DNA of 64,000 bases from Fasciolopsis buskii (lineage: Eukaryota; Platyhelminthes; Trematoda; Plagiorchiida; Fasciolidae). The notes beneath the pieces were generated by a model that was not told the DNA's origin, did not search any database, and saw nothing but the letters and a program-made list of their open reading frames with translations. The stretch is taken from the NCBI GenBank assembly GCA_008360955.1, contig LUCM01000180.1:331071-395070 (forward strand), written 5' to 3'. Shown piece after piece: positions 46,201 through 59,745 of the stretch (positions are counted from its first letter, which is position 1; every line of letters starts with the position of its first letter). The position numbers and the translations under genes were made by a program.

Positions 46201-49200
46201 TGTCGGGTAAACGGTGTTTTGTGGACCGTCAAGCACCATTTAAATGACCTGTTTTAAAATGCGGAGACAAGGGTCTGCTGTAGACGAGGCAGGATGCGAC
46301 ACAATTGCAGTCGGACATCCACGCACGACACAGTGACTTTGCCGCCTCGACTAGTTATGAAATATCCGGAACCTAAACAACACGTTCAGAGGTAAATACA
46401 CATTTTTATGTTGTTTGCGAACGGAATGTTCGAATACCTGGACATCTTCGCATATCATTTACAGCAAAACGTAATGTGATCAGACGTGACGACGCGGATG
46501 AATAAATACCAATTAAGAATATTGCTTAATTACGAGAATAGATTATTCTTAAATGAAACTAAAAATCTCTCGGCTATAGGCTTGAAGATGAAGTGTGTGG
46601 AGATATTCAGTGGGATAGGCTACGTAATGTTTTGCTTAGACTTAAACAACCAAAGATAGACGTTACGAGAAACGCACGAAAACAAAAGTCCGTTTATGAA
46701 AGTATAGTTTAAATTAACCTGCATTAGGCATACCGCGTAGGTACACTTAACTGAGTCCAAGTATTTGACTTTGCATTAGTTTACAATGGAGTGAAAGACA
46801 TCGAATTAGACATTTCAGTGGTTTTTGTACACAGTAGCGACAGACTAAAAAGTAATAATACTGGTCGGAAAATACAAGCTCCGAAAGAAACGGTTAGTTG
46901 AATTAGACCCTGCCCTCACAACGTCTCACACTCGGTCACACTTCCGAGCTCGGAAATCAGGCAAGTGTCACTCCATTAATCACCAGATTAAGAAACAACG
47001 CACTTCGGCGTTGCAAACGTTTTTAATAAGGGTACTAGAATCGCAGGCCAACTTAAGATTTTTTCACTCATTTAAGCATACAAAGGGGCTGATATCCACA
47101 CAATATCATTCTTAATGCAGTATTGATGTTCAGCTCGTCACTAGGAAACCACGGACGTTGTCTGACTCTGCACCATCCTTGTTAGAACTCATCTGCAGTG
47201 CACAGAACTGGGACGCAAACTCGGGACGAGTGAATGTGAGTCGAACTCCAAGAAAGCTCTCAATAGTTTACTGAGCTTCCTCACATGATGTTCCATCCAT
47301 CCTTTATTCAACGAAGCAAGTGGCACACAACAGTCAGCTCCCAAGGCAGATGCATTCTGTGTTATCCGTCCAGAGATGAATTACCTGAGCGAGGCGAGTA
47401 CAAGGAGGCTAAAGACAGCGCGAGGTCGAGGCAGTTATTAGCAATGCTTCATTTATTTTCCTAATTGCAAACTGAATGTTGACACGGCGTGATAAATGCT
47501 TTCTTTTGGCACGCCACCCAATGATTTCCGACTGGTGGATAGACGTAGTATCAAATAATGACCATGAAATGCGTCAATTACTGTTGAAATTATTTAGTTC
47601 ATTATGAGGACTTGATCAACATATAACACCTGGGAATCATGACCGTTACATAAGAGTGTAAAATCCGACAAAATGGGACCCGCCGTCTATTGTTCGCTGT
47701 TGCCACGGAGTGTTGGCATGACTGATTAACCGGGGAACATAAACTGACTTTTGCGCTAGTAGGATTGACGTCCATTGGTGATTTTGTCAAACGCATGCGC
47801 TGAAAATAAATATCTTTGGTCGTGGCTAGGATGAATAATTGTCTTCACTTCAAAACGTTCATGTTTGTATTAATCCCTTGTGCTAGCGTTTCTAATGCAC
47901 ATAGGTTTATTGAAAAATCGAACTACAAAAGTCAAAGAAAGAAAGTGGTAAATAAATACGAATTCCAAACTTTAACCTGACTCGGTGACCTGTAACTAAA
48001 TTGCATAGAATCACAGGCTATTCGTTTGGGATTCTCGTTATTCAATCAAATTAGCCGCACAACTGAGTCCCATGGAAACTTGCAAATCCATCTCGTTCGA
48101 ACTTGGGATTTGCATCGATCTCTACGTCCAAATTGGCTTGTGATACTAAACGATTACACACGCTCTAAGGGCCGAGTCAACGGAGGTCACTTGCTGGGTC
48201 TCCACTGTTATGCAGGAAGACTAGTGGTAGTCGCCGCTCCGTTCCATAGATGGGTGATAGTTTGTCAAGCTCGATTCAAAAGACTTCTTTAACACACAAC
48301 GGAAATATTAGCATACTTGAAAACGATTAACTAGGAGGAATTTCGAACTATAATGCCTCTCCGTGCTACCCCATTATCGTTTCTGTCCCATTGTCCTTAT
48401 TTTCACTACTGTTCAATGTTCATACAAGTGCGAATCGTCCACATCAGTGAGGGATGCGATCATATCCACTGCCCTAGCCGCCGCACTGTAATGGTGTGCC
48501 AGCGCTGTTGGATCACACTTTCTGCATCTACCTTCTAAGGACGACTTTCAGGTTCAGTGTCCAGCAAGACTTAGATCCACACAAAAAGTCACCGGTGGAA
48601 GAACGTCAACGTGTTGGACGAACTGCACTGCGGTACCGGTAAATTGTCTTTTCATTGACTTGTGGCCCTTTTTGTGTTCATGACTTGCTTCCTATTGTTT
48701 TTCATTGCATCCTAATTATCATCCTCAAACCGAATTAATTGACTGTTTTTACCTATTCATTGAAATGAATTTTAGCCGTTTATCTCACAGTGACATGGCT
48801 TTGATTAAAGATTAACAATCGTATTGATATCTATGCTTGATCGCGCTGATTATCATTTGCACCAACCCGAATATGCCTACTGTAGAAGTGCTCTCTTACC
48901 CTCGTGCATTATTCTGGATTGACTAGAAAAATTCGTCTTACTGATGAACAATTTTCGTTGCATTAGCATATCACAAAAAAGTGAACAGAAGGACCGAATA
49001 TGAAATTAAATTTCCTGTCAAAATATGCCAATAGTTGTGCAATTTGCGCTTCAAGATACAGTCATGGTTATTCTGCCTCTGTTATCAGTCTAGCTTCCGC
49101 CAAACGTGCGTATATGAAGAAGATTCGTTTGTTGTTGCAGCTATTTCTTGTATTTTACTCACTGATACGTGTTTGTCTAACGCCAACTGGTCTTACCTGC

Positions 49201-51849
49201 CTTATTTGTAGTTTCTAAAATTGAATATATTCTCACACCATCGTGTTTTATCCCACCACAGCAGTATTCTTTAGTTGCGTTTTGGGCACCATTCCACGAA
49301 TAGTCCTCGTCCCTGAGGCCAATGAGAAGGCGGTTTTCGTCCTTCGTCATTCCAGATGGTATTTTATTTTTTGTGAAGTTAGTGTCGGTATTTCAACCGT
49401 TGAAACAAGAGAACAATGCTTGCTTCTTGGACTGTTTGCAGGGACCCGGCATTTTAGATCGGTAAGAGGCCTTTGTCAAGGCATGTTTAATTGTCCATTG
49501 TGATGCTATACCTAATTTGCTTCGGAATCTCATGGATGAAATAAATTAGATTGGCACCGTTTTTTGCTCCACCAGAGTGATTCGAAGGAAGCAGATTTTA
49601 TGTGCCCGTCATTCTGCTAATGCAAAAGTATGGAAGCATAGTGCGGAAAGTGGTACAGTACTCGTTCTCGTTTTTGGTCTTGGCATTTTTTATTCCTCCG
49701 CGCAACAGATTTGTTGCCGTTTTTTTTGAAATGATGCTTCGGATGCAATCCTAGATCAAAAATCGCCTTGTTTAAGGTTATTCGGAAAGATCCCAGATGA
49801 AACCAAATTAAGTGTCATCAATTCCTTGCGGAAAAACTTACCACTTGACCTTGATCAAAATGGATTCCACTCAAGCACTCCCTGCCCTATTCGGGCTTTT
49901 TATCCCCTTCTTTTATCTCAAGTTCCTGTCCGGCTGGTTCATTGGTAAGTAAATGAAAAAAACCGTCACTGCAGTGATTGAATTGATTTCAGGTCAAGTC
50001 CAAATTTGGTCCCTGCACATCGCCACATTGGCAGTCGGGACTAATTGACAGGATGGTGGGGTTCATCAACAACAGGAATTGTGTCGATCAACAGGGAACA
50101 AAAGTGCTGGTCTGAACATCTCCGGGGTATTACACGTGAGAAGATAAACTCGGTGTGAATTGATAGAAAGTACATCGAGGATAATAAACGTGTAAAGGTG
50201 GTGGTACTAAGGGCACTAAGATTTGACAAAGCTTGGTTGCTATGTACACACCGATGCAAGACATCCGAACAATAAATGCCATTCAAGCCGATAGATAGAA
50301 ATTGAGTTTTTATTTTCATCTATTTTTAGGCTGGTGTGACCCTAGGACCAAATCAAGTATTCTCCAGTGGGATTAACCCCTATCTCTTTATGGCAAAGAA
50401 CAGAAAATGAAATTAGGCAAGCATACTGGATCATATTAGACTCAATCTTAGTTACATCTCGTTTTGAGCAACCTTGAAAATTTCATTTAACAAATATATT
50501 GGACCTATCGCTGAGAGGAGGGGTGCGCGAATGTGAAGACGGTTTATAACATTTCTTTCTAAGCTGATTGAACTCATGTCATTGACTCCGCAACTTCATT
50601 TTCCGAACTGACAATTCAATACGAATGTATATGAGGATTCCCCTGGGGAATTAACGTGACCTGGTGATGTATACCTCGTTTTTTCATCCAAATCTCGATC
50701 TCATTCCGTCTCTGTCTTTCACGCTGTCATCCTCTTTATGTTCGCAAGTATTCGACTGTGCAGAACAAATTCGCCAAAATGAACTGGGTCAGACCGATCA
50801 TTCTTGATTTCATCTAACGAGTTTTGTGGAAGAAATAGAAAACGGTGGAAAATAGTTTAGCAAATAAGCCTCACGGCAAACTCTGATGAGAATTGAAAAT
50901 CGACACTTTTATTGATGTCGTTCATCCATAAAATGACGGCATGAGTGAAAATGTTGGTCAGTTTAGTTCATTTATCTTCAGAAATTGCGGTGATCTCATG
51001 AAACGCAAGCCCGCCCTGACAGTGACATTCGACGATTTTATCTTATACAGGATGCTGTTGCTTTACGTACTCGCTAATCACACTGCAGTTGTTCCAGTAA
51101 CAACTGTAGCCGTATGCAGTAAACCGTACAAACCAGAATTTTGCGGATCTTTACACTTGCAAACACGACATCGGCAGAAGCTCAGAAGCCAAAAACAGTA
51201 GTTCTGCTGGAGGTTGTTGGGTGGCCAGCCTCGATTTTCAAATGGGGATGTCCTGGGTTTCTGTTTTCCAATAAAAGTCATTTCCATTTCCACATCTGTT
51301 CACATTTCCATGAGGTTTAGTTCGGTGAGTTTGCCGTTTAGATCTCAACCGTTTCATCATCAGCCTAAGTGACATCGTCAGTGCATGTGCACATTTGGTG
51401 GCGTTCCTCATATTTATAGGTCTGCTATCAGTCTTGGCCTTTGATCTCGTCTATGACCTTGAACTCATAACTGGGCGTTCATTTTACTACTTAATGTTTG
51501 CTAACTTGAGCTCTAACTTCAGAGGGACGACTTTTGGTTCAAATTGTTTGATCCCTTCAGCTGTAGACCGCTGTTTTTATCTCCAGTTTATGAACATTTA
51601 GTTTTTCATTCTCACGATTGTTTGCGCATGATAATTCAGATTGCTGATTGTGGATCCGAATGATATGAATCCTGGTTTTCCTATCCAGTTGAAAAACTTA
51701 CACTTCCTCCGATCTCACATGCGATCTGTTCGGATGTCTTTTCATCGAATGATTCGAAGAATACCGAGTTGCCCAAAAAGCCCTTGCATCCCTCATGGTA
51801 GCTTGATCCAAAATTTCATCTTCATCCAAACTGACTGGATGAACTGAGG
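43251..51849. other. No gene seen; 8.6 kb
   Basis: Nothing assignable apart from an AT microsatellite. The longest frames are 92 codons (50041-50319, minus), 88 (48026-48292, plus) and 86 (49243-49503 and 50941-51201, plus). A 79-codon frame at 45725-45964 and an 80-codon frame at 44191-44433 (minus) have protein-like composition but no known motif. Some LTR sequence of the adjacent gypsy remnant might lie just above 43251, but I cannot see a matching pair. Confidence 0.5.
45570..45597. repeat. AT microsatellite
   Basis: Ten AT units without interruption at 45571-45590, followed by gcatata. Confidence 0.9.
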
Positions 51850-53345
51850 GTGAGTGGGTCATGTCTTCGTGTGTCTAGTTTTGTGTTCGTGCATCAAGGT
51901 GGATATGTTCTACCGTTTTTACAAACTGCGCTTGACTTTGATTACGAAATTTTTTCCTTCGTCGTTGTTGGTTTGTTCTTTTAGTTTGTATACTAGCCTT
52001 CTCATAATTTTGGATGGCCAGTGCGATTCTCTGGGTTTTAAGAATGTTACAGTTATGTCACGTGCCTTTTCGAGGTATGGTATAGTGATTCCTCCGTTTG
52101 ACTGTGTTCGTTGTTCAGTTGTCTTGTTAATCCCATTTTCTTAAGATATTCCTTAGATGCCCATTCAGTTGGAACCAAAGGCAGTTTTACTACTACTTTT
52201 CAAGTTCTGGTGTGCTCCACATAGTTTTGGCTATTGTTGATAGGGCTCCGATGCGCGAAATTTTTGACGTTATTCGAGTGGTTGCTCTGAAGGCTTAGCA
52301 CTTCGTTTGCATGTGTTGGTTTGCGATATACTGTTGTTTCCAATACGCCGTTGGGGTTTATTTTTACCAAAACGTCCAGAAATGCTAGCTTCCAGTCTTC
52401 TTCCGACTTCGCAGTGAATTTGGTGTTCTCGAAGGCATTGCTGATTGTTTTCTGTGTCTTCAATGAACGACTGTTTGACAATAACGAAGGGGTTATTCAC
52501 GTCTTACCCGAAGTTTTGTCTGAATTCCTTGGAGTGCAATCTTTTCCGGAACCTATATTACTGCTTCAGCGAAAAATCCAGAAATAGTTGAACCCACGTT
52601 GATTTGTTCGCGTATTTCACCAGTGAATTTGAAGCAACTGTCTAGGCACAGCTCCAGTAGTTCATACACCGTTTGTGTCTCTAGTGATTTGCCCTGGTTG
52701 TATTCTGGAAGATGATACTTTCCTTGCTAGATCCCTATCAAGGAAGTTGAAGAACACGATGACGTCAAATGGAATCATCACCTTGTCTTCGTCCATAGTT
52801 ATTTTTCAGCTTTTCCAAGGAGCGGTTTGCGTTTGTCACAGTGATTTGGTTCATATATCATTGGTTTCCGACTTCTCCGTAGCTCTTTAACCAGTTTAAA
52901 TATTGAAGTTTCAGACGTGAAGATAATCGGACTGAGTGGAATGCCTTCGGTAGTCCGCAGAAATGCGCACTGTTTAAAGCCTCAGCTGTCATTCTCTTTG
53001 GTGATCCTTTGTATGTCCTTTCACTTCTTCAGGGTTTTGCTAAACTTCTCCCCCAGTTTTGCAGCTGTATCAACATCCAGTGAAAGGCAGGTGCCGTTTA
53101 GCGGTTCGTTTGTCTTCTCAATGTAATTAGTCTTGCTGAAGATGACCGTCATTCCTTCTTTGTTAACCGGCAAGCTGATGATGCATTCATCTATCCTCGA
53201 ATTGTGCAGTGTTTTGTGTTCTTCTCCAGACAGGTTGTTAGACGATCTAGTGCGAATTATGTTGAAGTTTGTGATTTGCCTTGGCTCTCGCGTAATTGAT
53301 TACGAGAAACCTGACGACTTCGGTACGTATTCGAGGTCCGCATGA
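51850..53345 (-). mobile_element. Penelope-like element reverse transcriptase relic
   Basis: Minus-strand blocks appear in the order known for Penelope-like RTs. N-terminal: LSGEEHKTL (about 53210-53235), LPVNKEGMTVIFSKTNYIEK (about 53115-53175; family ILPADKGxxTVVMxxxxY). Palm: PLSPIIFTSE with KLVKELRRS (about 52870-52945), DKVMIPFDVIVFF (motif A, Asp kept, about 52750-52790), ELLELCLDSCFKFTG (about 52620-52665), GSTISGFFAEA (motif B, about 52565-52600). Motif C should follow near 52490-52505 but reads VNNPFVIV, so the catalytic YxDD is lost. The 93-codon frame 52200-52481 continues with AFLDVLVK and TTVYRKPTH. ITIPYLEKARDI with FLKPRE (about 52030-52095) matches the connector before the GIY-YIG endonuclease. 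That nuclease cannot be read with confidence near 51860-51920. Frameshifts near 52680, 52510 and 52450 break the gene. Confidence 0.87.
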
Positions 53346-55485
53346 TCAACGATAATGTCAAACTCATAAACGTAGAGGAACATTACCAACTGGGCACACG
53401 CAGTAACGATGTCAACTAGACTGGTGACGAAACGATCGCGATCCAAATCCCAAGCTCAGCGATCAGAAGCTCACGAAAACCAACAATCTGAGCTATGCAC
53501 AACATAACCACTGAGATCTCAAATATCAGAGGGGTAAATGTTTGCTCTTGCTATAAAAATGAAAGTGACAGTGCCCGCAGGCAGACGGCCCAGTCTAAGA
53601 ATTACTAAATACTTCATATGGAAAGAACATCAAGCGCCGATTACAAACAAACGATTTTTGGGAAATAACATGGCGGAGATGCAGATAAACGCAACGCAAT
53701 TCGGAAAACTTTGTGGACAAAAAGACAGTTTTGTGATGAGAATAACCAAATAGATTATTCTGGGATCATAATTACTAGTAAAATATAAGTAAATCGCAGA
53801 ATATTTTATGAAGTTTATTTAATTTTCTAAGAGTATGGAGAACAACGTGGCAAAATTTTACGTTTTCAATTTTTCACTTCTACGGTGAAACTGGACCGAT
53901 GGAGGCACCATTAATAGTGCCCGAGCTCCGTTACTTTTGGGGAACATTGACGGTGGCAGAACTGTGCTACTTCACCATCTCGTCACATTTAATCTGTTTC
54001 TGATCACGAAACTGCCCTAGCACGGTTACTGATGTCAGATTTCAACAGACTTGATATCCTACGATCGATACTCCTAGAGGGAAAATTAGTTAAACAGTGA
54101 TGAAATAGTTTTGAAAATAGCAAATAAACTGAAAAGAGGGAGCTGGAACATGGTTCCTGTTGGAAAACCTACCTCTTTTTCTTTATCGGACTGGCAAATT
54201 TTCAGTCCAAATCAATTGGTTACTTAGTGTTCCCTGGTCTGATTGTTGACTGGCTAAGATTTGTGAGACACGATAGTAGCTTCACCAGACAGAGAGGGTG
54301 GCATTGCTGCGTGCGGTCCGAACTCGAAAGTACGAAACCGAACAGGTCAAGAATGGTACAAATCTTTAGATAATTTCTAGAACACGATTCTCCAGTGTGA
54401 TTTTGCATAAAGTTGACGAAATTTCCAGCAGAGACTCAGGGGTAATCGTTTTCTGCAAGCATCCTTTACCTTCCACAAAAACTGGCTGTTAACCCGGGTA
54501 TCATCTGTTCTAGACAGTCTGAGTATATTCGATTCGCCCTAGAAGTTTTGCATTAGACACTTACAAAGTCATCATGTAGAATCGATTAGATCAAGGTATT
54601 TATTCAGATAGCCCGAGGAAGCACACTGACCAAAGAAAGCAAACCTCTTTCCAATCAGTGGTCCCTGTTAAATTACATTACCAAAGAAACCACTGAAAAC
54701 GTGGTTTTAATGCAATTACAGCAATTTTGACTTGGGACTGTATGTGTCCGTGTTACGTTTTAGTGTTGACAAGCGATATGCAATGACTGCTGCATGATTT
54801 CTCACATCATTTTGGACTTGTGTCAAAACTGTTCGGAAATGTCACTCGATTTGCCAATGAAAATCTCGTCCATAAAACCTTGATACGGGATTCATCCTGC
54901 ATGAAGATATTTGCGCGTACCTTGTGTAGTATGTATTTATCGCCTGTCCATCAGACTGCGATTTGTGCGCAGACAGTCGAGTGCTAGCAATTGTGAAAAT
55001 AAATCTGTTTTGGTTTTTCTAGTTCTGAATGCTTCTGACATTGAACTCAATACTTTTGACCTAATTCCAAAAATGCATTTGGGACTAGTGTACAGGAATT
55101 CATGACCATTACGAACGAATCTGGGAGCAGTGGGCAGGTAGCAGGTACTATCTACAGCAGTTTCGAAAATAATTAGTGGTAAAACGACGTTCCCAAGGAA
55201 GTGGACAAATGGAATTTGACCTCAATGCTATTAGTGTCACAGACATGATCGTACATCGTGCTGCCGTAAGAGAGTCGGACAACTTCGAGCTGCATGCAGT
55301 CAGCACGTTGCGTGTGCGTGAGTGCTCACCATGGGCGTGTACCTATTTCCGACACCGGTGGATCACCGACCAATGACAAGTGAGTGTAGGACAATACAAT
55401 AATCTATTCCCTGGGTCTCACCCAGGGGCAAAATAAATCCAATGTCATTTCACACTAATCAGGACTGTCATGTCACAGTTGGAAT

Positions 55486-55514
55486 TTATATATGTATATA
55501 TGTATATATATTTA
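55486..55514. repeat. AT-type microsatellite
   Basis: Alternating TATATATG and TATATATA units, three repeats with G interruptions. Confidence 0.85.
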
Positions 55515-55869
55515 TGGTAAAATCATTAAGAACCGTGACAGACTGTCCACTTCTATCTGGTTAATATAAACACCACATATACGCCACCTTTCTGCCGCTG
55601 GAATTTGACCAAATATCTGCCATAGTTTTTATAACATCTGGAATTTTCACAGCGTCAACACTGTGGCGACTCAGCGTAGAGTTCATAGGCTCCAGTTCTA
55701 CAATCACTGGACCATTTCTTCAGTTGGCAGCATTAAATTGGTCATGGGTCTCTCCCGGGGAATGATGCAGTTTCCCATACCGTTATTATGCTATGCCAGT
55801 TAGTCACTGGAGGCCTTTGCAACTGAGGAACAACCAGCGACCGACGTTTTTCCGGAATCAACCCAGTGA

Positions 55870-55888
55870 TTATATATATATATATATT
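55870..55888. repeat. AT microsatellite
   Basis: Nine uninterrupted TA units. Confidence 0.88.
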
Positions 55889-56809
55889 CATCGGAATAAA
55901 ATATAATTAAATTGTAGCATGACTTTCGGTAATCTTCCCAATGCTTCCTGCTGCATAATTTCGGGTAGGAGCAATTCTGATCCGTCATGATAGTTCGAGT
56001 GTCTACACTACTCTACTATACTGGCAACAGAAAGTTACCAGATGAAATTTGGGTTGCAAATTCCGAGCCATTTGGCACGCACCATTTCCACAACTGCATG
56101 CGTGGTTGTACCACAGAAGCGCATACGATTAGTTTCATTTTTTATCCATTCAATTTCTGCGATGACAGAAGCAGAATGATTTCCGGACAAAGACGCAGCC
56201 AACTGAAGTGGAGAATTGACCAGCAATTAGATTGTCCAACCCACAATATTCACAACCCATTTAAAAAACGAACGTCTCAGCCACTAAAATGAAAGAAAAG
56301 CTATTCTGCTATAATTGGATTTTGAAATTAGAGAGAAATATTGAACGTAAATTTTGGGTTTCCATTATTCGGTCTAGTGAATCATGGTGTATGATGAGTT
56401 TACACAATTTCCTTTGCGATTTTTTGATGGAGAGTTCAAATCAAAATAGACAGAATGTTCACACAAATACAAACACGAACAACTGGCAACACTAGTCGAA
56501 TCACTTTTTCCACTATTCAGTTTGTTAATGCCATTACCAATTCAGTCCGATCAGCTGTTATCCCAAAAAACTCATATGGTAATTAACGTTCCTTGGAAAA
56601 CCAGAAAATTTACACTTGCGCGTAAAAAAATGTTGACAACTTTTAACGCATTTGAAGGAGATAGATCAGAGAATGTCAGTAGTGCTTGCGTAACACCACT
56701 TTGGTTAATCGATCTCCCACAGGTATTACAAATCAAGTCCAATTTAGTGCAGATATTCTATGGTTGAAAACTTCGTGCGGTCTCGGAACACCTGGGGTGA
56801 TTGTGCGTT

Positions 56810-56848
56810 CACACATACACACACACACACACACACAAACACAAACAC
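56810..56848. repeat. CA microsatellite
   Basis: About a dozen CA units, then three CAAACA variants. Confidence 0.9.
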
Positions 56849-58140
56849 CAATGGATTGCACTTGCGGTAGTGACAAAGCAGATTTCCTCTTTCGATTTCA
56901 GTATTTTGTCAGCCTACGCATTTTTCTGAAACTGTTGCTTGTTTGTCGAAAAGAAAGAAAAAATCAATATAAGAAAGTGGAAGCAAAATGCACGAGTGTG
57001 TTGTGCGTCACGTGAAATCAATTGAGTGTGGTGGTGGTGGTAATTGACGGACAATGAAATCGGATCACGTGCAGGTCACGTCTAGTCGCCGTGGGCAAAT
57101 TAGTTTGGAACACCAGCGCCCAGTGGCAGGTGTCTAATAGTGCACTTTTGCAAACACTGCCCGTCCAATGTCACCGTTTGTGTTTGTGGAAGTCCGCAAA
57201 GGTCATGTTAATAATGAACAAAGTTGGAAGATGTATAAGTGCGTGCGTCTATCCAGAAATGACCTCTTTTGAATTTACTGATAGATGGCAGTTCGCTGTC
57301 GCCCGAGCTCGTTACCACACACCTGATCTTATGAAACGCATTTTGGTTCCATGACGCTTCACGTTCCAAAGTGATGGTTTCTGGCCTTCACCCGCTTGTA
57401 CTGGAGCATAATGTATACAAAGTGTGTATCTCCCGCCACACTCATAAATCAAGTATGCCATCGAAAACAGTATGTCACTGTGCGGGAATTGGGAGCAATT
57501 CAAAGCGAGCAAATCTGCCTTGGTTTGAGCGTATTTTATTTTAGCCTAGTAGTCCTTCGATGCTGCAGACCTTTCTATTGCTTGCAAGCAAAATGCCATC
57601 TTACCAAATTTTCAGCAATCAATATGCCTATGCCATTAAACGAATCCAAGGATGTCACCAATCAAGCTAAAAGAGCCATGAGCCAAGAAATTATTGAGTC
57701 TGGATCAGATGCGACTGTTTTTAACTGCAAGCGCTTTCGAATACCTAAACGATTGTATTTTATGGTTCATTTTAACTGTTCTCACTACGGTACTGCAGCC
57801 TAAAAGCTAATCATATTGACAAGTAAATGCTAAAGGTTGCAACATGGAATAGAAGCATAGACTATCCTAACATTTTTGCTTTGTCAACAAGGATTTACTC
57901 TGTTGCGCTGTGCTTCAAGGTGATATTCACGTTACCTGCAAACTGGGACAAGGACTGCTTCAAATCTACCATAAAAGGCAGCGGTTTAGAGTACTTGGTG
58001 ATCAGTTGTTAGTGAGTGATACAAGCCAGTGTGGCGTGTTAGCGATCTGAACGTTTCTGCTCTCGTTACGTCATTTTTCACATTCTCACAGATAACTTCA
58101 ATGCGTTCTTACAGACGAGACTTTCAGGATACGATTTGTT

Positions 58141-58249
58141 CAAATGTCCCATAATTAGTCTAATAGTTTGTCCACAGTGGCATTCAAAACTGGTTTTGGC
58201 AAAAGGATGCCTTCAGTCACCAAAAGACGAGATTATTTAGGGACATTTG
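58141..58249. repeat. Short inverted repeat
   Basis: caaatgtccc-a-taat at 58141-58155 is mirrored by attatttagggacatttg at 58232-58249. This gives a stem of about 15 pairs with a small bulge around a 76-base loop. There are no flanking features, and its origin is unknown. Confidence 0.65.
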
Positions 58250-58818
58250 AGATCCCCGAGAAAGGCATCTGTTGGAACATTTTGTCAATAACTGTGAATG
58301 CTCCCACAGCAACCCAGTGAAGTTGTTCAAAAAAAACGACAAGTATTATGAGCTGCACAACCTGCACAAATTCGACCCACTAAGGTGGTCAGAGGCAAGA
58401 AGAAAAAGCTTGCCGTTTACCATTTTTGGGTGTGATTCACAGCTAGAAAGCCGGACAGAACTGATCATTCTCAATGAGAAAGTGCACGGATTCTCGTCAG
58501 CGTTTCAGGTTGCATATATTTACCTGTCACAATAAAAATATTAAATCCATTTTCTCCATTTATGAAGATCTTGAACATTTTGTTTTGTTGTTTTGGTAGC
58601 GAACTGTTCGTATCATACCTCCATTCGGTTCTCGTAAAAGCTTGCTGCTGGTCGAGAATTTTAGTAATGCAATTTTCAGGTTGGTTGCTTATACTTAATG
58701 ACTCTACCCATTGTTCCTTTCCCATATGACACAGGTACCTGATTTCTGTCAAACTGGGATTTTCTATTCTATCATGCTTAAAGATATTATTTCCGGAAAC
58801 GTTTTTCTTCAGAACTCC

Positions 58819-58870
58819 GTGTTAGAATAGTGGACTCAGCATCCGAAGTACCAAGATTCAGCTCAACGAG
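58819..58870 (+). mobile_element. Possible tRNA-like SINE head, very weak
   Basis: gttagaatagtgg (58820-58832) has an A-box-like form. agattcagctc (58855-58865) stands where a decayed B box would be, with tRNA-like spacing between them. No acceptor stem and no copy elsewhere in the window support it. Confidence 0.22.
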
Positions 58871-59589
58871 GAAATTTTCGGACACTTCGATTACAAGCAG
58901 TCCACGGAGCCCGTCCAGAGTCGTGGTCATCCGTGGGCTTAACTGTCCAGTCAAAGTGAGGTCTCGAAACTAGCACGTGCTAGAGTGATTTGAACACCCC
59001 TCGATACTTGGAGATGGTTCTCGTTGCCTCAGTTGTCAAAGTCATTATTCAGCATTTCGTATAATCCATATCCATTCCTTGCTAGTTGATCCCGTCGAAT
59101 GTATTTATATTGCACACTTGACAAAAAGTAAGTCGAATTTCGCTTGACTACTGAATGTCTTTTATTGGAAAACTTGAAGTTCCCTGTAGTTATGACTTTG
59201 CAGTCTTTCTAATCGATCAACAAGTCAATACTAATTGTTTAAAGTGACTCATTAGTGAGGTTTTGTGGAAATACATTTCTGGGTAGTAATGCAATCATTT
59301 GAACTACATTAAGATGATACTCTACAGGCCCAATAAATCCCGGTAGTAAGCGAGAACTTAAATAAATTCCTGTGATCGATCACAGAGAAAATACTGAACT
59401 GAATTTTGTTGTTTTGGACTAATGTGACAAGGACAACGTTCACTGGTTTATTTCCAATCGATAGGACTGATTTATGAAAACAAAGTCGAGCTTTCTGATT
59501 AAATTTATCATGCTTTTCACGGGGAAATACGCACTTGTGGATGACAGTTCACAACTTGACATTTTTCACAGAATTTGTCATCACTGATC

Positions 59590-59745
59590 ATAATGGATCA
59601 TACGGTGGTTTTACTGTCTCTCGCGTTGTCATCCCTATCGTTGTTATCGCTGTTGTTGTTGCAGCCTTCCTCGTCCTCGTCATTTTGTTTATTATTATTA
59701 ATATTGTTACTATTATTAGTACCACTATTCTGGGGCTTCTTGAAG
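59590..59745. repeat. Trinucleotide-rich (GTT/ATT/CGT) stretch
   Basis: Runs of gtt, att and cgtc units in phase make this a decayed trinucleotide repeat. It creates overlapping open frames rich in V, I and L that mimic a membrane protein. Confidence 0.75.

Noticed and set aside
48026..48292. SKGRV in a plus-strand frame, reminiscent of the LINE KGRVY block
   Set aside because: The next residues do not give the LLYGCETW pattern, and no other block is nearby.
51351..51363. Minus-strand CTGATGATGAAAC, containing both hammerhead core halves
   Set aside because: There is no stem II between the halves and no pairing stem I around them.
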